From: JAMQPK01 sp963782595
GTDB lineage: Bacteria; Acidobacteriota; Vicinamibacteria; Vicinamibacterales; JAMQPK01
Assembly (NCBI GenBank): GCA_963782595.1
Contig: CAWAKJ010000003.1
Span: forward strand, 124,001-188,000
Direction: 5' to 3'
Length of the DNA stretch: 64,000 nt
Each line of letters opens with the position of its first letter. Positions within the stretch are counted from its first letter, which is position 1. Under the pieces are notes generated by a model. The model made no database searches. It was not told the origin of the DNA and worked only from the letters and a program-made list of their open reading frames with translations. Shown in pieces: positions 19,071 to 28,279 of this stretch. Made by a program: the position numbers and the translations under genes.

Positions 19071-20279
19071 CTATTTCCGTGCGAGTTCTGGAACGGCACT
19101 GTTCGTGCTTCGTGTGTTGACCTTGACGAGCGCTGCGGCCAGAGCCTTGACCATCGTCCCCTGTCCCCAATGCATCATCGGCGTCGTCACCCTCACCTTG
19201 TTGAGTTGCCGGTAGTTGAAATGCCCGTCGGTCGCCTGCATATTGCGGATCGTCCAGTCCGCCACTTTCAGAGCCAGTTCGAGTGATTCAGGATCGTCAT
19301 CGGAGACCGCGACGAGCGTATCTATGGCCTGTGCGGCGCATTGGACATCGATAGGGTAAAGACGATCGTGAAAATACTTCGGCCGACCGTCCTTTTCGAA
19401 GAAATGAGCCTTGAAGAACCTCAATCCGCGCGAGAGTGGGAGATCGACGGATCGATCTCCGAGGGCATCTCTGTAGGTCTTGAGCGCGGAAATGTTATAG
19501 CCGGTGTGAAAGTTATCAATCCAGTGATACTTGTCTTCCTCGCCGTAGAACCAGGCCCCATCTGGGCGCTGTCGTGCGCATGTATATGCCATGGAGCGGC
19601 GCGCCAGTAACGCGACATCTTCGTCGCGAGTTATGACCGCGAGCCGCGCGAGGAAGGCTGCCCCCATCGCGTTCGAGTTGTGAATGGACTCCTGTTTATA
19701 GGCGTTGTAGCTCAAACAGAGTCCGGTGGGCGTGTGCTCCTGTGGAAGCGCTTGTATCCAGCGACCGACACTTTCAGCGACGTGAAGGTACTGCGCGTCG
19801 CTCAGCACCTCGAAGGCATCCAGAAAAACCTGACCGATGAGCGCAGTCCAAATCAGAATTGGCGCGCCGAAGGGCCGCCGGCCGCTGCGCGTCGCGTAAT
19901 CATATGGATCGCCCCAGCAAAACTCCTCGTGCCCTTGAGCTCGGTGCATCATCAACCAGGTGAGGCACGAAACCGCCTCGGCCTTGATCGCCGGTGACGC
20001 GCCACTTCGACACATCGTCAGGTAGCCCCACGCCATGTAGCCGCGGCCAATGGCCGACTCGTGCGGCGATATTCCAATGAGCGGTCGAATATGGAATGGT
20101 GACCGGAGAACGATCTGCTGAAGGATCCGCATGGGGAAAGTGCGGCCCCCTGTCAGGAAAAAGAGCTTTGACGAATTGCCGTCCGCAGGCTCGTAGGCCT
20201 TGTAGTGGTGATCCTGGACCCACTTGATCACACGCGTTAGGCTGTGTTCAAGCCGATCATGGGTTGCGTGAGCCGACAC
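19071..20279 (-). CDS. Alpha/alpha-barrel (six-hairpin glycosidase-like) protein of polysaccharide clusters
   Basis: Starting at GTG 20277-20279, one base after the previous stop, the protein is 402 residues. IGRGYMAWGYLTMCRSGASP, GAPILIWTALIGQVFLDAFE and IHNSNAMGAAFLARLAVI show repeated helical hairpins of an alpha/alpha toroid. PDGAWFYGEEDKYHWIDNFH holds clustered acidic and aromatic residues that could form a sugar site. I recall relatives in databases labelled delta-aminolevulinic acid dehydratase, which does not fit this fold. It could be a glycan hydrolase, lyase or epimerase acting on the polymer. No signal peptide is seen. Confidence 0.6.
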   Translation of the reverse strand: MSAHATHDRLEHSLTRVIKWVQDHHYKAYEPADGNSSKLFFLTGGRTFPMRILQQIVLRSPFHIRPLIGISPHESAIGRGYMAWGYLTMCRSGASPAIKAEAVSCLTWLMMHRAQGHEEFCWGDPYDYATRSGRRPFGAPILIWTALIGQVFLDAFEVLSDAQYLHVAESVGRWIQALPQEHTPTGLCLSYNAYKQESIHNSNAMGAAFLARLAVITRDEDVALLARRSMAYTCARQRPDGAWFYGEEDKYHWIDNFHTGYNISALKTYRDALGDRSVDLPLSRGLRFFKAHFFEKDGRPKYFHDRLYPIDVQCAAQAIDTLVAVSDDDPESLELALKVADWTIRNMQATDGHFNYRQLNKVRVTTPMMHWGQGTMVKALAAALVKVNTRSTNSAVPELARK

Positions 20280-20280
20280 G

Positions 20281-21180
20281 TTACATTTCCCGCTGAGTCG
20301 AGAGAGGAAGGCCGCCCAGCGCCAACAGGCGCGAAGCATGATCCAGGAGCTTGATGAAGTACACCATGAAGAAGTGATGTCCCGCTATTGCGAGAAACGG
20401 CAGCGCCATCGTGTAACACGGTACGGCGACAATCGATTTGACGATGTTTCGCACGCGGTGACCTGAGGTCTTGGGGAAAGTGCTTCCGCGCAAGAGGGCG
20501 CGACGCATGAGAAACTGGCGCGTACAACGGCTTGGCGGTACGAGCTCATACACGCAAGCCTCATCGCACCACACGAACCTGCAGCCGTTGACAGTCAGCC
20601 GGCGAAAAAAGTCGACATCCTCTCCGCCAGTGTCGAACTGAGGACGAAACGGCATTTCGAGCTGATTCACAGCTGCTCTGGTCACGAGAACGTTTCCGGT
20701 CCTCGCTTCTGGCCACTTCACCCGGTGGCCAGTCTGATGTCGAGGCCGATCGAAGAACCGACCTTTCGTTACCCAACGGGGCGGGACCTCGTTGAAACGC
20801 GGTATACATGGTCCGAGCACGCCATCAGCACAATATCTGACTCGAACCTGGAATAGCGCGAACAGCCAATCCGTATCTGGAATTTCGTCGTCGTCGATAA
20901 ACGCCAACAAGTCGCCTGTGGCATGCGCAACGGACCTGTTTCTGGCGAGGGCGATATTTTGGATTGGTTCCAAGCAGTACGTGATTGGAAAGCGGGACTT
21001 CGCGGCGTATTTACTGACCGTCTGCTCGGCGGAGCGAGCGGAATCGTTGTCGACGATCACGAGATCGTAGGTAAACAAGCCGTCCGTGCGTTGAAACGTA
21101 AGACCGTCAATGAAATCACGCAGTAGATGACCGCGTTTGAAGGTGCAAACGCATACGGTGATGTGCGAGATCGGCGTCAT
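20281..21180 (-). CDS. Glycosyltransferase, GT2 family (GT-A fold)
   Basis: The 299-residue protein shows ITVCVCTFKRGHLLRDFIDG, YDLVIVDNDSARSAEQTV and LLAFIDDDEIPDTDWLFAL, the classic GT2 nucleotide loop and DDD/DxD metal site. FDTGGEDVDFFRRLTVNGCR is the ED motif with the catalytic base. A hydrophobic stretch near residues 255-280 (VAVPCYTMALPFLAIAGHHF) suggests membrane association. Its ATG overlaps the stop of the deacetylase gene by 4 bp. The sugar transferred is unknown. Confidence 0.88.
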   Translation of the reverse strand: MTPISHITVCVCTFKRGHLLRDFIDGLTFQRTDGLFTYDLVIVDNDSARSAEQTVSKYAAKSRFPITYCLEPIQNIALARNRSVAHATGDLLAFIDDDEIPDTDWLFALFQVRVRYCADGVLGPCIPRFNEVPPRWVTKGRFFDRPRHQTGHRVKWPEARTGNVLVTRAAVNQLEMPFRPQFDTGGEDVDFFRRLTVNGCRFVWCDEACVYELVPPSRCTRQFLMRRALLRGSTFPKTSGHRVRNIVKSIVAVPCYTMALPFLAIAGHHFFMVYFIKLLDHASRLLALGGLPLSTQREM

Positions 21181-21932
21181 TGCTTCACAATGCCGAGCTC
21201 ACGACAGACCTGGGTCATGGGCAGCACTCTTGCGCCGGATGCCAGCGATAACCGAACGAGTTCGTTCAAGTAGCCGGGGTCGCAGCCATAAGCTGAGGGA
21301 CTGTCTAGGACATCATGCGTCGCGAAGATCAACCATCCCCCGGCGGCAGCGTTGGACTCTATTAGTTGTCTGACCTCCCGCAGGTTGCTCCGGCTCCGCT
21401 GGTTCACGAAGTAGGCCTTCAACAGATTGAGATCGACGATATCGCGGTTGAAGTTCTGCCCCCCTCCACGGCATCCAGCAAAATGGTCGCCTGCGACTCT
21501 CTTCGTGCCGACAGACGGACCGTCGAGCGGGTAGGCAAACACCTGGAACTGCGTGTCGATCGCGCTCTTCGCCAGAGCCGCCCGGTTGGACTCGATCGAG
21601 CGCTTGAATGCTGTTGCCGTCACTTCCGATCCGTTCAGGTGGTCGTAGGTATGACAACCAAGCTCGTGGCCATCCCGCACGAGCGTTTCCAGGTCTGTCA
21701 GCGAGGCGATTCGGCCAGAAACGCCTTCGGAGTCAAGGAGTCGGAACGAAACAAAATACGTGCCTCGGACGCCGTGGTCGGTGAGGATGCGGCCGCCGGA
21801 CGTCAACGCGCTGCGAGGGAAGTCGTCGAACGTGAAGGACACATAAGCAGATTTGCTGTTCAGGCAAAAATCTCGACGCGCAAACCTCTCGATCGCGAAC
21901 CGCCGGCACACGCGAGCAATCCGCTGGATCAA
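21177..21932 (-). CDS. Polysaccharide deacetylase (NodB domain)
   Basis: The frame is open to 22133, but the likely start is TTG 21930-21932, inside the TTGA overlap with the upstream glycosyltransferase. This gives 251 residues beginning MIQRIARVCRRFAIERFARR. NodB motif 1 is SFTFDDFP (catalytic and metal aspartates) and motif 2 is HELGCHTYDHLNG, with the H-x3-H zinc pair. WLIFATHDVLDSP near the C-terminus is motif 5. It would remove N-acetyl groups from an amino sugar of the glycan or its precursor. No signal peptide is seen, so it may act on lipid-linked intermediates in the cytoplasm. Confidence 0.85.
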   Translation of the reverse strand: MIQRIARVCRRFAIERFARRDFCLNSKSAYVSFTFDDFPRSALTSGGRILTDHGVRGTYFVSFRLLDSEGVSGRIASLTDLETLVRDGHELGCHTYDHLNGSEVTATAFKRSIESNRAALAKSAIDTQFQVFAYPLDGPSVGTKRVAGDHFAGCRGGGQNFNRDIVDLNLLKAYFVNQRSRSNLREVRQLIESNAAAGGWLIFATHDVLDSPSAYGCDPGYLNELVRLSLASGARVLPMTQVCRELGIVKQ

Positions 21933-22826
21933 TGCTGGCTGATTCCGATGCGTGTTCGAACGAATGTCCGAAGCCGCCCCATCTGATCGCGACCCTGGAA
22001 CGTCGCCAGTTCGGGACTGACCGTGCGTTGGTGCCTGCACAACATCGCCCAGAAATATCCTGCACCTAACGCGACGCCACCGGCGACATAGGGCCGCCGT
22101 GTCATCTGGTACGCGCTTCGGCACAATTGCCACACCGGGTGAAACCCAAGCCTGTAGGCGCGCTGCCCCAGCTTGTAGTTGGCTATGAATCTGCTGCTAT
22201 CGGCCGCCGATCCCATTGGTCTATGGTGCACACACACCCGATCGGTAAACGTCCGTGTCCGCCAGCCTTTCATCCGTGCCGTCAACGTCGCGACCACGTC
22301 GATTCCGCCGCCTTTGAGCGGCACGTATCCACCAATCTGCTCGAAACACGCTCGCCTGAACATCTGACACGCACCCGAGACGTGCTCAGCGCTGCTGAAC
22401 GTATAGTCGTAGGTGACGCCGTTTTCGCTGAAGGGACAACCCGCTACGCCAAGTTGTGGATCCACGGCGAACTTGCTCAGCAGAAACTCGAAGAAGTCCG
22501 GAACGAACGAAAGGTCGGCATCGAGGCTGCCGATGACGTCGAAATCAAGGTGTGTGACCGTCTCGAGTCCGGCATTGAAGGCAAGTGACCTTACCGGCAA
22601 AGTCGCGAGCCTGCCGATGTGGCCGCTCGATGCATGTGATCCACGGATAGTTCGCGGCGTACCTCGCAGCGATCGCGGCAGTCTGATCGGTCGAACCGTC
22701 GCTGACAATCACCCATCGGAGTGGAAGGATCGTCTGGCTGATAACCGATTTGATCGTTGCCTCGAGATACGGCCCTTCGTTTCGGGCCGGTGTGATGAGC
22801 ACATACGTTGATGCTGATGCCGCCAC
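21929..22826 (-). pseudogene. GT2 glycosyltransferase, interrupted by a +1 frameshift
   Basis: The first frame begins MAASASTYVLITPARNEGPY and has RWVIVSDGSTDQTAAIAARY, the N-terminus of a GT2 enzyme, up to RQARDFAG. The second frame takes over as RSLAFNAGLETVTHLDFDVI and GSLDADLSFVPDFFEFLLSK (metal motif DAD), and ends at 21929. The join is at 22586-22597. 898 bp is 3n+1. The C-terminal part has GGGIDVVATLTARMKGWRTR and a membrane-proximal region. As given, the reading frame is broken just after the nucleotide-binding strand. Confidence 0.82.
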
Positions 22827-22835
22827 GTCGTGCCT

Positions 22836-24732
22836 TCAAATCGGCGCGTTTATTTCGATCGCCATCTCGTAATGTGACTGTGCGGCGGTCGGAACGGTTG
22901 GTGCTTCACGTGGATCGAGCATCCGGTGGAACACGACAACCGTCATCACCTTGTCGAGTTCGTCGGTGTAATTGGCCCGGCCCGCAATATGGTCCTCCAT
23001 CATGGTCACGACCCGTCCCATGTCAAACCACGATGTCAGTTCTTCTGTCTCGTTCGCGTCGCAAGGTGTCCCGAACAAATGCCGAAAGCTCGTGGCGTGT
23101 CCAGTGACGAAAATGCTGAAACTTATCGCGGCCAAGAAACGCGGTCTCGAAAAAGGGCACGCGAGCCGACAGGACGGCCATCCAATCCGGCGCGCCATGA
23201 CTGGTCAGGTATTCGGCCTTCACCAGCGTCCGGCGGTACGCCTGCCGAAGCAGTGCAATGGGTCGTGCGCTGTGGCCGAGGCGACCTGTGTCCGAGGGTA
23301 TGGCGATGAGCCCTGGTCGCCGCGCCAGAACCTTCACGAGCAGCTCGACTGAGGATCGGGTGCTCGCCGGCGATTGATAGAGAGCCTTGACTACGCTATT
23401 GGCCAGAAATGGGGAGCGCATTTGAACCTGTGACCGTTCAACCGCATACCTGCCGAAACCCTGATTCGGCATCTGATGAAATAACGTGTAGGAAAGGGGA
23501 TGCCAATCGTCCGTCTGGGCAAACGTCTGAGCAACCTCTGTCATCTGTTCTCGAATTGGCGAACGAAGGAAACTACCTTTCGGCACGCGGGCTTTGAACG
23601 CCCGCACTCCACGCATCAGCTCACCGCCCCAGTTTCCGGTCACTCTGATCGGTGCGATGCGTCGCGCCAGCCGGTTGAGATATAACTCCGCACCTCCCGC
23701 GAACCCAAGATATCCGTCCGACGCGTAAACAGCCCGGCGATAGTACTCGCCGATGCCCGCGAGAAACTGTCGATCCAGCACCAGTACCTGATGGGGCTGG
23801 TCACATCTGGCCGCCACCGCCGCTGCGACCGACGCATCCATCGTGAGCCGGTACATGCTTCCGAATGTGTAGGTGGGGACCGTGGCGGGAGGCGCGTCAA
23901 GGCACGCGACCACCAGCCGCGAATCCAGACCGCCGGTCAGCGACACCGCTGACTCGGGCGACCGAGTGACGGCCGCATTGACGGCCGTGACAAGAGTTTC
24001 TGTGAACTGTTCCGCAAATTGATTCGCCGGCAGCTGCGGCAACTGCTCCAAAGCCGTTCGGTCGAAGTAGCGAATCCGTTCCGGTCGGTGAGCCGCACTA
24101 AATCTGACGGCTGTTCCGCCTGGCAGAATCTCGACCTCCCGGAACAACGATCGGGCGCCGATAGTACAGCCGCACATCAACCATTCGGCGAGTCCGACCG
24201 AATCCAATGCGGCGGTCGATGCCGCGACAGCACGAATGGCCTTGGCCTCGGAGGAGAACAATACGCGACCGTTCTCGGTATGAAGGAAGAGACGCTCCAC
24301 GCCGTAGCGGTCGTTGAACAGGACACATTCTCCGCGCCGCTGGTCCATAAAAAATCCAGCGAAGGCTCCTTCAACATCCTGAAGGCCTTCAATTCCGCGC
24401 CGGTGAATGTCTCGTACGAGCTCGGCCGCGCCCGGACCGACGGCGCAGCAATCTCCGTGGCTAACGTTCGCATGGTCACTGGTCACAACCGCGTCCCCGG
24501 TCACGAGAAGGGCGCTCTGCGAAAATGGTGACTCGCCAGGACGGCTGGGGCGGTTGTACTGCCATCCCACTCGCCCTGCGCACGCCGCGAGCGATGAGGA
24601 CGACACAATATCTGTCACGTACGTTGACTCGTAGCACATGGCCGCCGCCATTCGGCGTACGATCGCGAGCCGCTCGGTCGCAAAGCCACCTGAGCGCGGT
24701 TCGAGATCGACGACGCCGAAGATGCCTGGCAT
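22836..24732 (-). pseudogene. Asparagine-synthase-like amidotransferase, frameshifted near its C-terminus
   Basis: From ATG 24730-24732 the protein reads MPGIFGVVDLEPRSGG, with the class II glutaminase fold (FNDRYGVERLFLH) and a synthetase domain carrying the pyrophosphate loop SLTGGLDSR. The catalytic Cys2 of glutamine-dependent asparagine synthases is replaced by Pro, so it cannot use glutamine by the usual route. Homologues of this kind occur in many polysaccharide clusters and may amidate uronic acids. The main frame ends at 23023 after RRERDRRTDIV. A +1 frame continues TSWFDMGRVVTMMEDHIAGR and VMTVVVFHRMLD to 22836. The switch is at 23034-23045. 1897 bp is 3n+1. Confidence 0.82.
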
Positions 24733-24739
24733 TCTGTGT

Positions 24740-25951
24740 TTATTGAAGCGGCCGAACGGCGGTATCACCAGGAATTGGTGATGCCACGAGGGAAGCAATC
24801 AACTGGCTATAGTCCACACGCCGCTCCTGCCAGCTGTTGCGAATCGCAAACTTCAAACCGGCCTCCGCCCGCTTCCGCGCTTCGTCTCTGTTCAGGAACG
24901 TGTCGACCATCGCGGCCGCAAGGTCGCGTTCGTCTCCGGACCCGAAGAATCGGACCAGTGTCGAGTCGAAGTGATGCTCGTCCACTCGGGTTCTCGAGAC
25001 GATGACCGGAACACGGCTTGCCATGAATTCCAGAATCTTGGTGCTGAAGGCTTCGTTGCCGAAGCCATCGGCGCGCTTGGGTACCACACCGACGTCGGCT
25101 GACGATATGATCGTCGCCATTTCCGCAATGGATACGCGGTCCCGGATCTTCACGTCATGTTCAATGGCAAGATCGCGAGCGAGGCGGATCAGTAAAGGTC
25201 GCGCAGGACCATCGCCATACACATGAAACTCGGAATTCGGCATGGCCTTTTTCGCCAACGAGAATGCCGTGATCGCGACGTCGACGCCCTGATGGTGATT
25301 CAAAGAGCCGGGATAGAGAAAGACGAACCTCCCGTTGGGCCCTCGTCTGTCTGACGGGCATGGCTTGAACAGAGACGTGTCCGGGTAATTGAGAATCGTG
25401 GTGCAATGCGTCGCGGAACGGCGAACGAGCGTCTCATGCCAAAGGTCGTTTGCGACGATGACGTGATCGGCGAACGAGCAGCTTGCCCGTTCCACCATCA
25501 GCAGCAACTTGAATGTCGTGGATTGATCGCCGGTTCCAAACTTGCCTCGGTACAGCTCCGGCAGGATGTCATGAATATCCAGGATGACTCTAGCTCCCGT
25601 AAGTTTCGGGAGGAATGCAGCAAAGACGAGGAAGTCCGGCACGTTGTGCACATGAACCACGTCATATCGGCGTCGGAGATGCAGCGCCGTCAGGAGCGTG
25701 GCAGCTTTGGTGAAGAACCACACGAGTTTCGTCAGATAGGCCACTGCCGAGTTTTCGGTGATCGAGCGTCGCTGAATTCGAATAACACGTACGCCATCGA
25801 GGCGACCGACAAACGATTGGCCGCTTCTACGCAGCGCAATCACATCGACGTCGTGCCCCTGTGAGGCCATCTCGGCGGCATACCGCATAACCCGGTTGTC
25901 GCTCTCGTAGAAGGTATAGGCGAGATGACAGACACGAAGCGGCTTCGCCAT
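24740..25951 (-). CDS. Glycosyltransferase, GT4 family
   Basis: From ATG 25949-25951 (MAKPLRVCHLAYTFYESDNR) the protein is 403 residues. It contains VVHVHNVPDFLVFAAFLPKL, FVFLYPGSLNHHQGVDVAIT and GFGNEAFSTKILEFMASRVP with VIVSRT, the EX7E-type donor site of GT4 enzymes. An open frame upstream to 26026 would overlap the aminotransferase gene and is not needed. It is a cytoplasmic or peripheral membrane protein that adds one sugar of the repeat unit; specificity is unknown. Confidence 0.87.
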   Translation of the reverse strand: MAKPLRVCHLAYTFYESDNRVMRYAAEMASQGHDVDVIALRRSGQSFVGRLDGVRVIRIQRRSITENSAVAYLTKLVWFFTKAATLLTALHLRRRYDVVHVHNVPDFLVFAAFLPKLTGARVILDIHDILPELYRGKFGTGDQSTTFKLLLMVERASCSFADHVIVANDLWHETLVRRSATHCTTILNYPDTSLFKPCPSDRRGPNGRFVFLYPGSLNHHQGVDVAITAFSLAKKAMPNSEFHVYGDGPARPLLIRLARDLAIEHDVKIRDRVSIAEMATIISSADVGVVPKRADGFGNEAFSTKILEFMASRVPVIVSRTRVDEHHFDSTLVRFFGSGDERDLAAAMVDTFLNRDEARKRAEAGLKFAIRNSWQERRVDYSQLIASLVASPIPGDTAVRPLQ

Positions 25952-25988
25952 GGCTCCGTCGGGTATCAAGGGTTCGACCAACTGAGCA

Positions 25989-27179
25989 TCAGACCGCGCC
26001 CACACCCTCGAACGCCTGGATGGCACCAGCGACTCGGAGTTGTTGTGTGGCCTGCAGCCCCGGAAACATCGGCAGCGACAGAATCTCGGCCGCTACCCGC
26101 TCGGTTACGGGCAGACTCCCGGCGCCGTAACCGAATCCGCGATAACACTTCTGCAGGTGGAGAGGGAGTGGATAGTGCAACCCGGACGAGACGCCCTGGG
26201 ATCGCAGATGCGCCGCGAGGGCATCTCTATTCCCATTTCGGATGACATAAAGATGATAGACAGCCCAACTCTGCTCGGGCTCAAATGGCACGGTCAAACC
26301 GGGCATGGATGACAGTTGTTCGGCGTATCGTCCGGCTGCCGCACGCCGCTGTGTGTTCCAGGTATCGAGGTGGCGCAATTTCACCCGCAGCACCGCGGCC
26401 TGAACGGCATCGAGACGCCCGTTGTAGCCTTCGAGGTCGTGGTAGTACTTCGTCGCCTGCCCGTGCTCGCGCAGCATCCTGATGGTTTTTGCGATCTGCT
26501 CGTCGTTTGTCGTGACGGCGCCGGCTTCGCCGCACGCACCGAGGTTCTTGCCAGGGTAGAAACTGAACGCGGCCGCGTTGCCGAACGTTCCAGCCCGGCG
26601 CCATGCGCCATCTGCTGACCGGTATTTGGCCCCGTGAGCCTGGCAGGCGTCTTCGATCACGAGAAGGTTGTGGTGTGCCGCGATTGAAAGAATCGCGTCC
26701 ATGTCGGCGACCTGGCCGTACAGATGCACCGGCAATATGGCCTTGATCGGCTTACCCGTACGTTTTCCCAGTGGCCTTCCGCTGACCGATTCGCGCACAC
26801 AACCGCACAAGTACTCGTCGAGTGCATCCGCACCCATGCAGTAGGTCTGCGCGTCGATGTCGACGAACTCCGCGTCCGCTCCAGCTTGATTGATGGCCGC
26901 GACAGTCGCGATAAAGGTGTGCGATACGGTCACGACCGCATCGCCGCGCCCGACGCCCGAGGCCATCAACGCGAAGCGGACGGCGTCTGTCCCGTTGGCA
27001 ACCCCGACGCAGTGCTTCGCGCCGCAATACGCGGCGAACTCCTGCTCGAATGCATCGACTTCGGCCCCGCCGACAAACGCCGCCGCGCGGAGCGCTTGAC
27101 GAAATGCATCCAGCAGCTCCGCCTCGAGCTCGCGGTGCGGTGTCACCAGGTCAAGGAAGGGGACAGGTTCGTTCGACAC
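25989..27179 (-). CDS. DegT/DnrJ/EryC1/StrS aminotransferase, WbpE/WlbC-like
   Basis: The 396-residue PLP enzyme has VGVANGTDAVRFALMASGVG, VSHTFIATVAAINQAGADAE, the PLP-binding IEDACQAHGA, and FSFYPGKNLGACGEAGAVTT with the Schiff-base lysine. YHDLEGYNGRLDAVQAAVLR and HLYVIRNGNRDAL complete the family pattern. It transaminates a keto sugar nucleotide. With the NAD-dependent oxidoreductase (29669) and the hexapeptide acetyltransferase (30749) it forms a WbpB-D-E-like set, suggesting UDP-2,3-diacetamido-2,3-dideoxy-glucuronate or a close product. Subfamily assignment rests on this context. Confidence 0.85.
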   Translation of the reverse strand: MSNEPVPFLDLVTPHRELEAELLDAFRQALRAAAFVGGAEVDAFEQEFAAYCGAKHCVGVANGTDAVRFALMASGVGRGDAVVTVSHTFIATVAAINQAGADAEFVDIDAQTYCMGADALDEYLCGCVRESVSGRPLGKRTGKPIKAILPVHLYGQVADMDAILSIAAHHNLLVIEDACQAHGAKYRSADGAWRRAGTFGNAAAFSFYPGKNLGACGEAGAVTTNDEQIAKTIRMLREHGQATKYYHDLEGYNGRLDAVQAAVLRVKLRHLDTWNTQRRAAAGRYAEQLSSMPGLTVPFEPEQSWAVYHLYVIRNGNRDALAAHLRSQGVSSGLHYPLPLHLQKCYRGFGYGAGSLPVTERVAAEILSLPMFPGLQATQQLRVAGAIQAFEGVGAV

Positions 27180-27219
27180 AAGTGGCTCCTTGGATGGAAT
27201 GAATCAGAACTACGAGCCG

Positions 27220-28275
27220 CTAACCCAGGCGCTTATAGATGAGCCGGCCCGTGAGATCGAGGGCCGCATCAGGCAGGTGGGCACACACGCCGCGAGCGGC
27301 CCGCGACATCCAGTCGCGGCGGGCCGCGTGGTGCGACCTCGCGCGCGAGCCGTAGTAGGTCAACGTCCAGCGGGTCCCACCCAGATGGTCCTTGAACGCT
27401 ACCAGCCCAGGTTGATCGAGGTCCGAGCGGCCGAGGTCCATCTCGACGAACCCACCGGCACGCGCGTCCTGAATGACGCGCCAGAACAGGAATGGCATGC
27501 CGCCAAGACGGTGATGCGCCGCGTCCGACCCGCCGTACTTGTAGTAAATCGTCTTCCTTGCCGACAGTGTCAGGATGGTCGCAATAGCCTCACCATCCTT
27601 ATTAACAGCGGCGTGGACGGCGACTCTCTCGCCCAGACACGAGACCAGGTTGCGAAACCAGGCGAACGGTTGCGGCGGCAATCCGTGACGCCGGCGCGTC
27701 ATCCGCAACAGGCGGTAAAAACTCGCAAGCAATCGGTCGGACGTTCCCGTCTCGTAGGTCAGCCCTTCGCGCTCTGCCCGGCGGACAGCCCTTTGAGTGC
27801 TGGAGTGATGCATCCGTCCGAAGATCTCCGCCACCGAGCCTCGCAGGTCGAGCTGATGCTGGTGGTACTCGGCGCCACGTTCGAGACCTCCTGCACCCGC
27901 CGCAATTTCGAACGGGCGGCCGGCGTGTCGCGGACGCAACTCGACCGACTGGCAGCCGGATGTTCGCGCGTGAGCGCAAAGGAGCGCGAGCATCTCGGAC
28001 AAGTCGTCTGTTCCATCCACCAGGGGATCGCAATGATCGGAGAACGGCAGCGATACCAGCCTGTGCGACGTCCATCCCTTCACGCGGCATGCCACTAATC
28101 CGTTGTTCAGTACCGGACCCGGCGATGTGGTTACCACGAATGGCTCGTACCCATAAGTCTGTCGGAGCGCGCGCAGCCATCCTGGCGAGTGGAAGATCGA
28201 AGCCGCCGGATGCCGGTCCAGTAGCTCGGACCAGCGCGGATCGCCAATCGGGTCTTCGACGATCTCTACGGCCAT
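27220..28275 (-). CDS. FemAB-related GNAT-fold acyltransferase
   Basis: The 351-residue protein begins MAVEIVEDPIGDPRWSELLD and has ASIFHSPGWLRALRQTYGYE, the usual FemAB-like entry motif. HHSSTQRAVRRAEREGLTYE and KDGEAIATILTLSARKTIYY with KYGGSD follow, and LGRSDLDQPGLVAFKDHLGG near the C-terminus. Homologues accompany exosortase or EPS loci and are thought to attach amino-acyl or acyl groups. It may modify the amino sugar built by the WbpBDE-like enzymes. The family call is good; substrates are unknown. Confidence 0.75.
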   Translation of the reverse strand: MAVEIVEDPIGDPRWSELLDRHPAASIFHSPGWLRALRQTYGYEPFVVTTSPGPVLNNGLVACRVKGWTSHRLVSLPFSDHCDPLVDGTDDLSEMLALLCAHARTSGCQSVELRPRHAGRPFEIAAGAGGLERGAEYHQHQLDLRGSVAEIFGRMHHSSTQRAVRRAEREGLTYETGTSDRLLASFYRLLRMTRRRHGLPPQPFAWFRNLVSCLGERVAVHAAVNKDGEAIATILTLSARKTIYYKYGGSDAAHHRLGGMPFLFWRVIQDARAGGFVEMDLGRSDLDQPGLVAFKDHLGGTRWTLTYYGSRARSHHAARRDWMSRAARGVCAHLPDAALDLTGRLIYKRLG

Positions 28276-28279
28276 CGCA

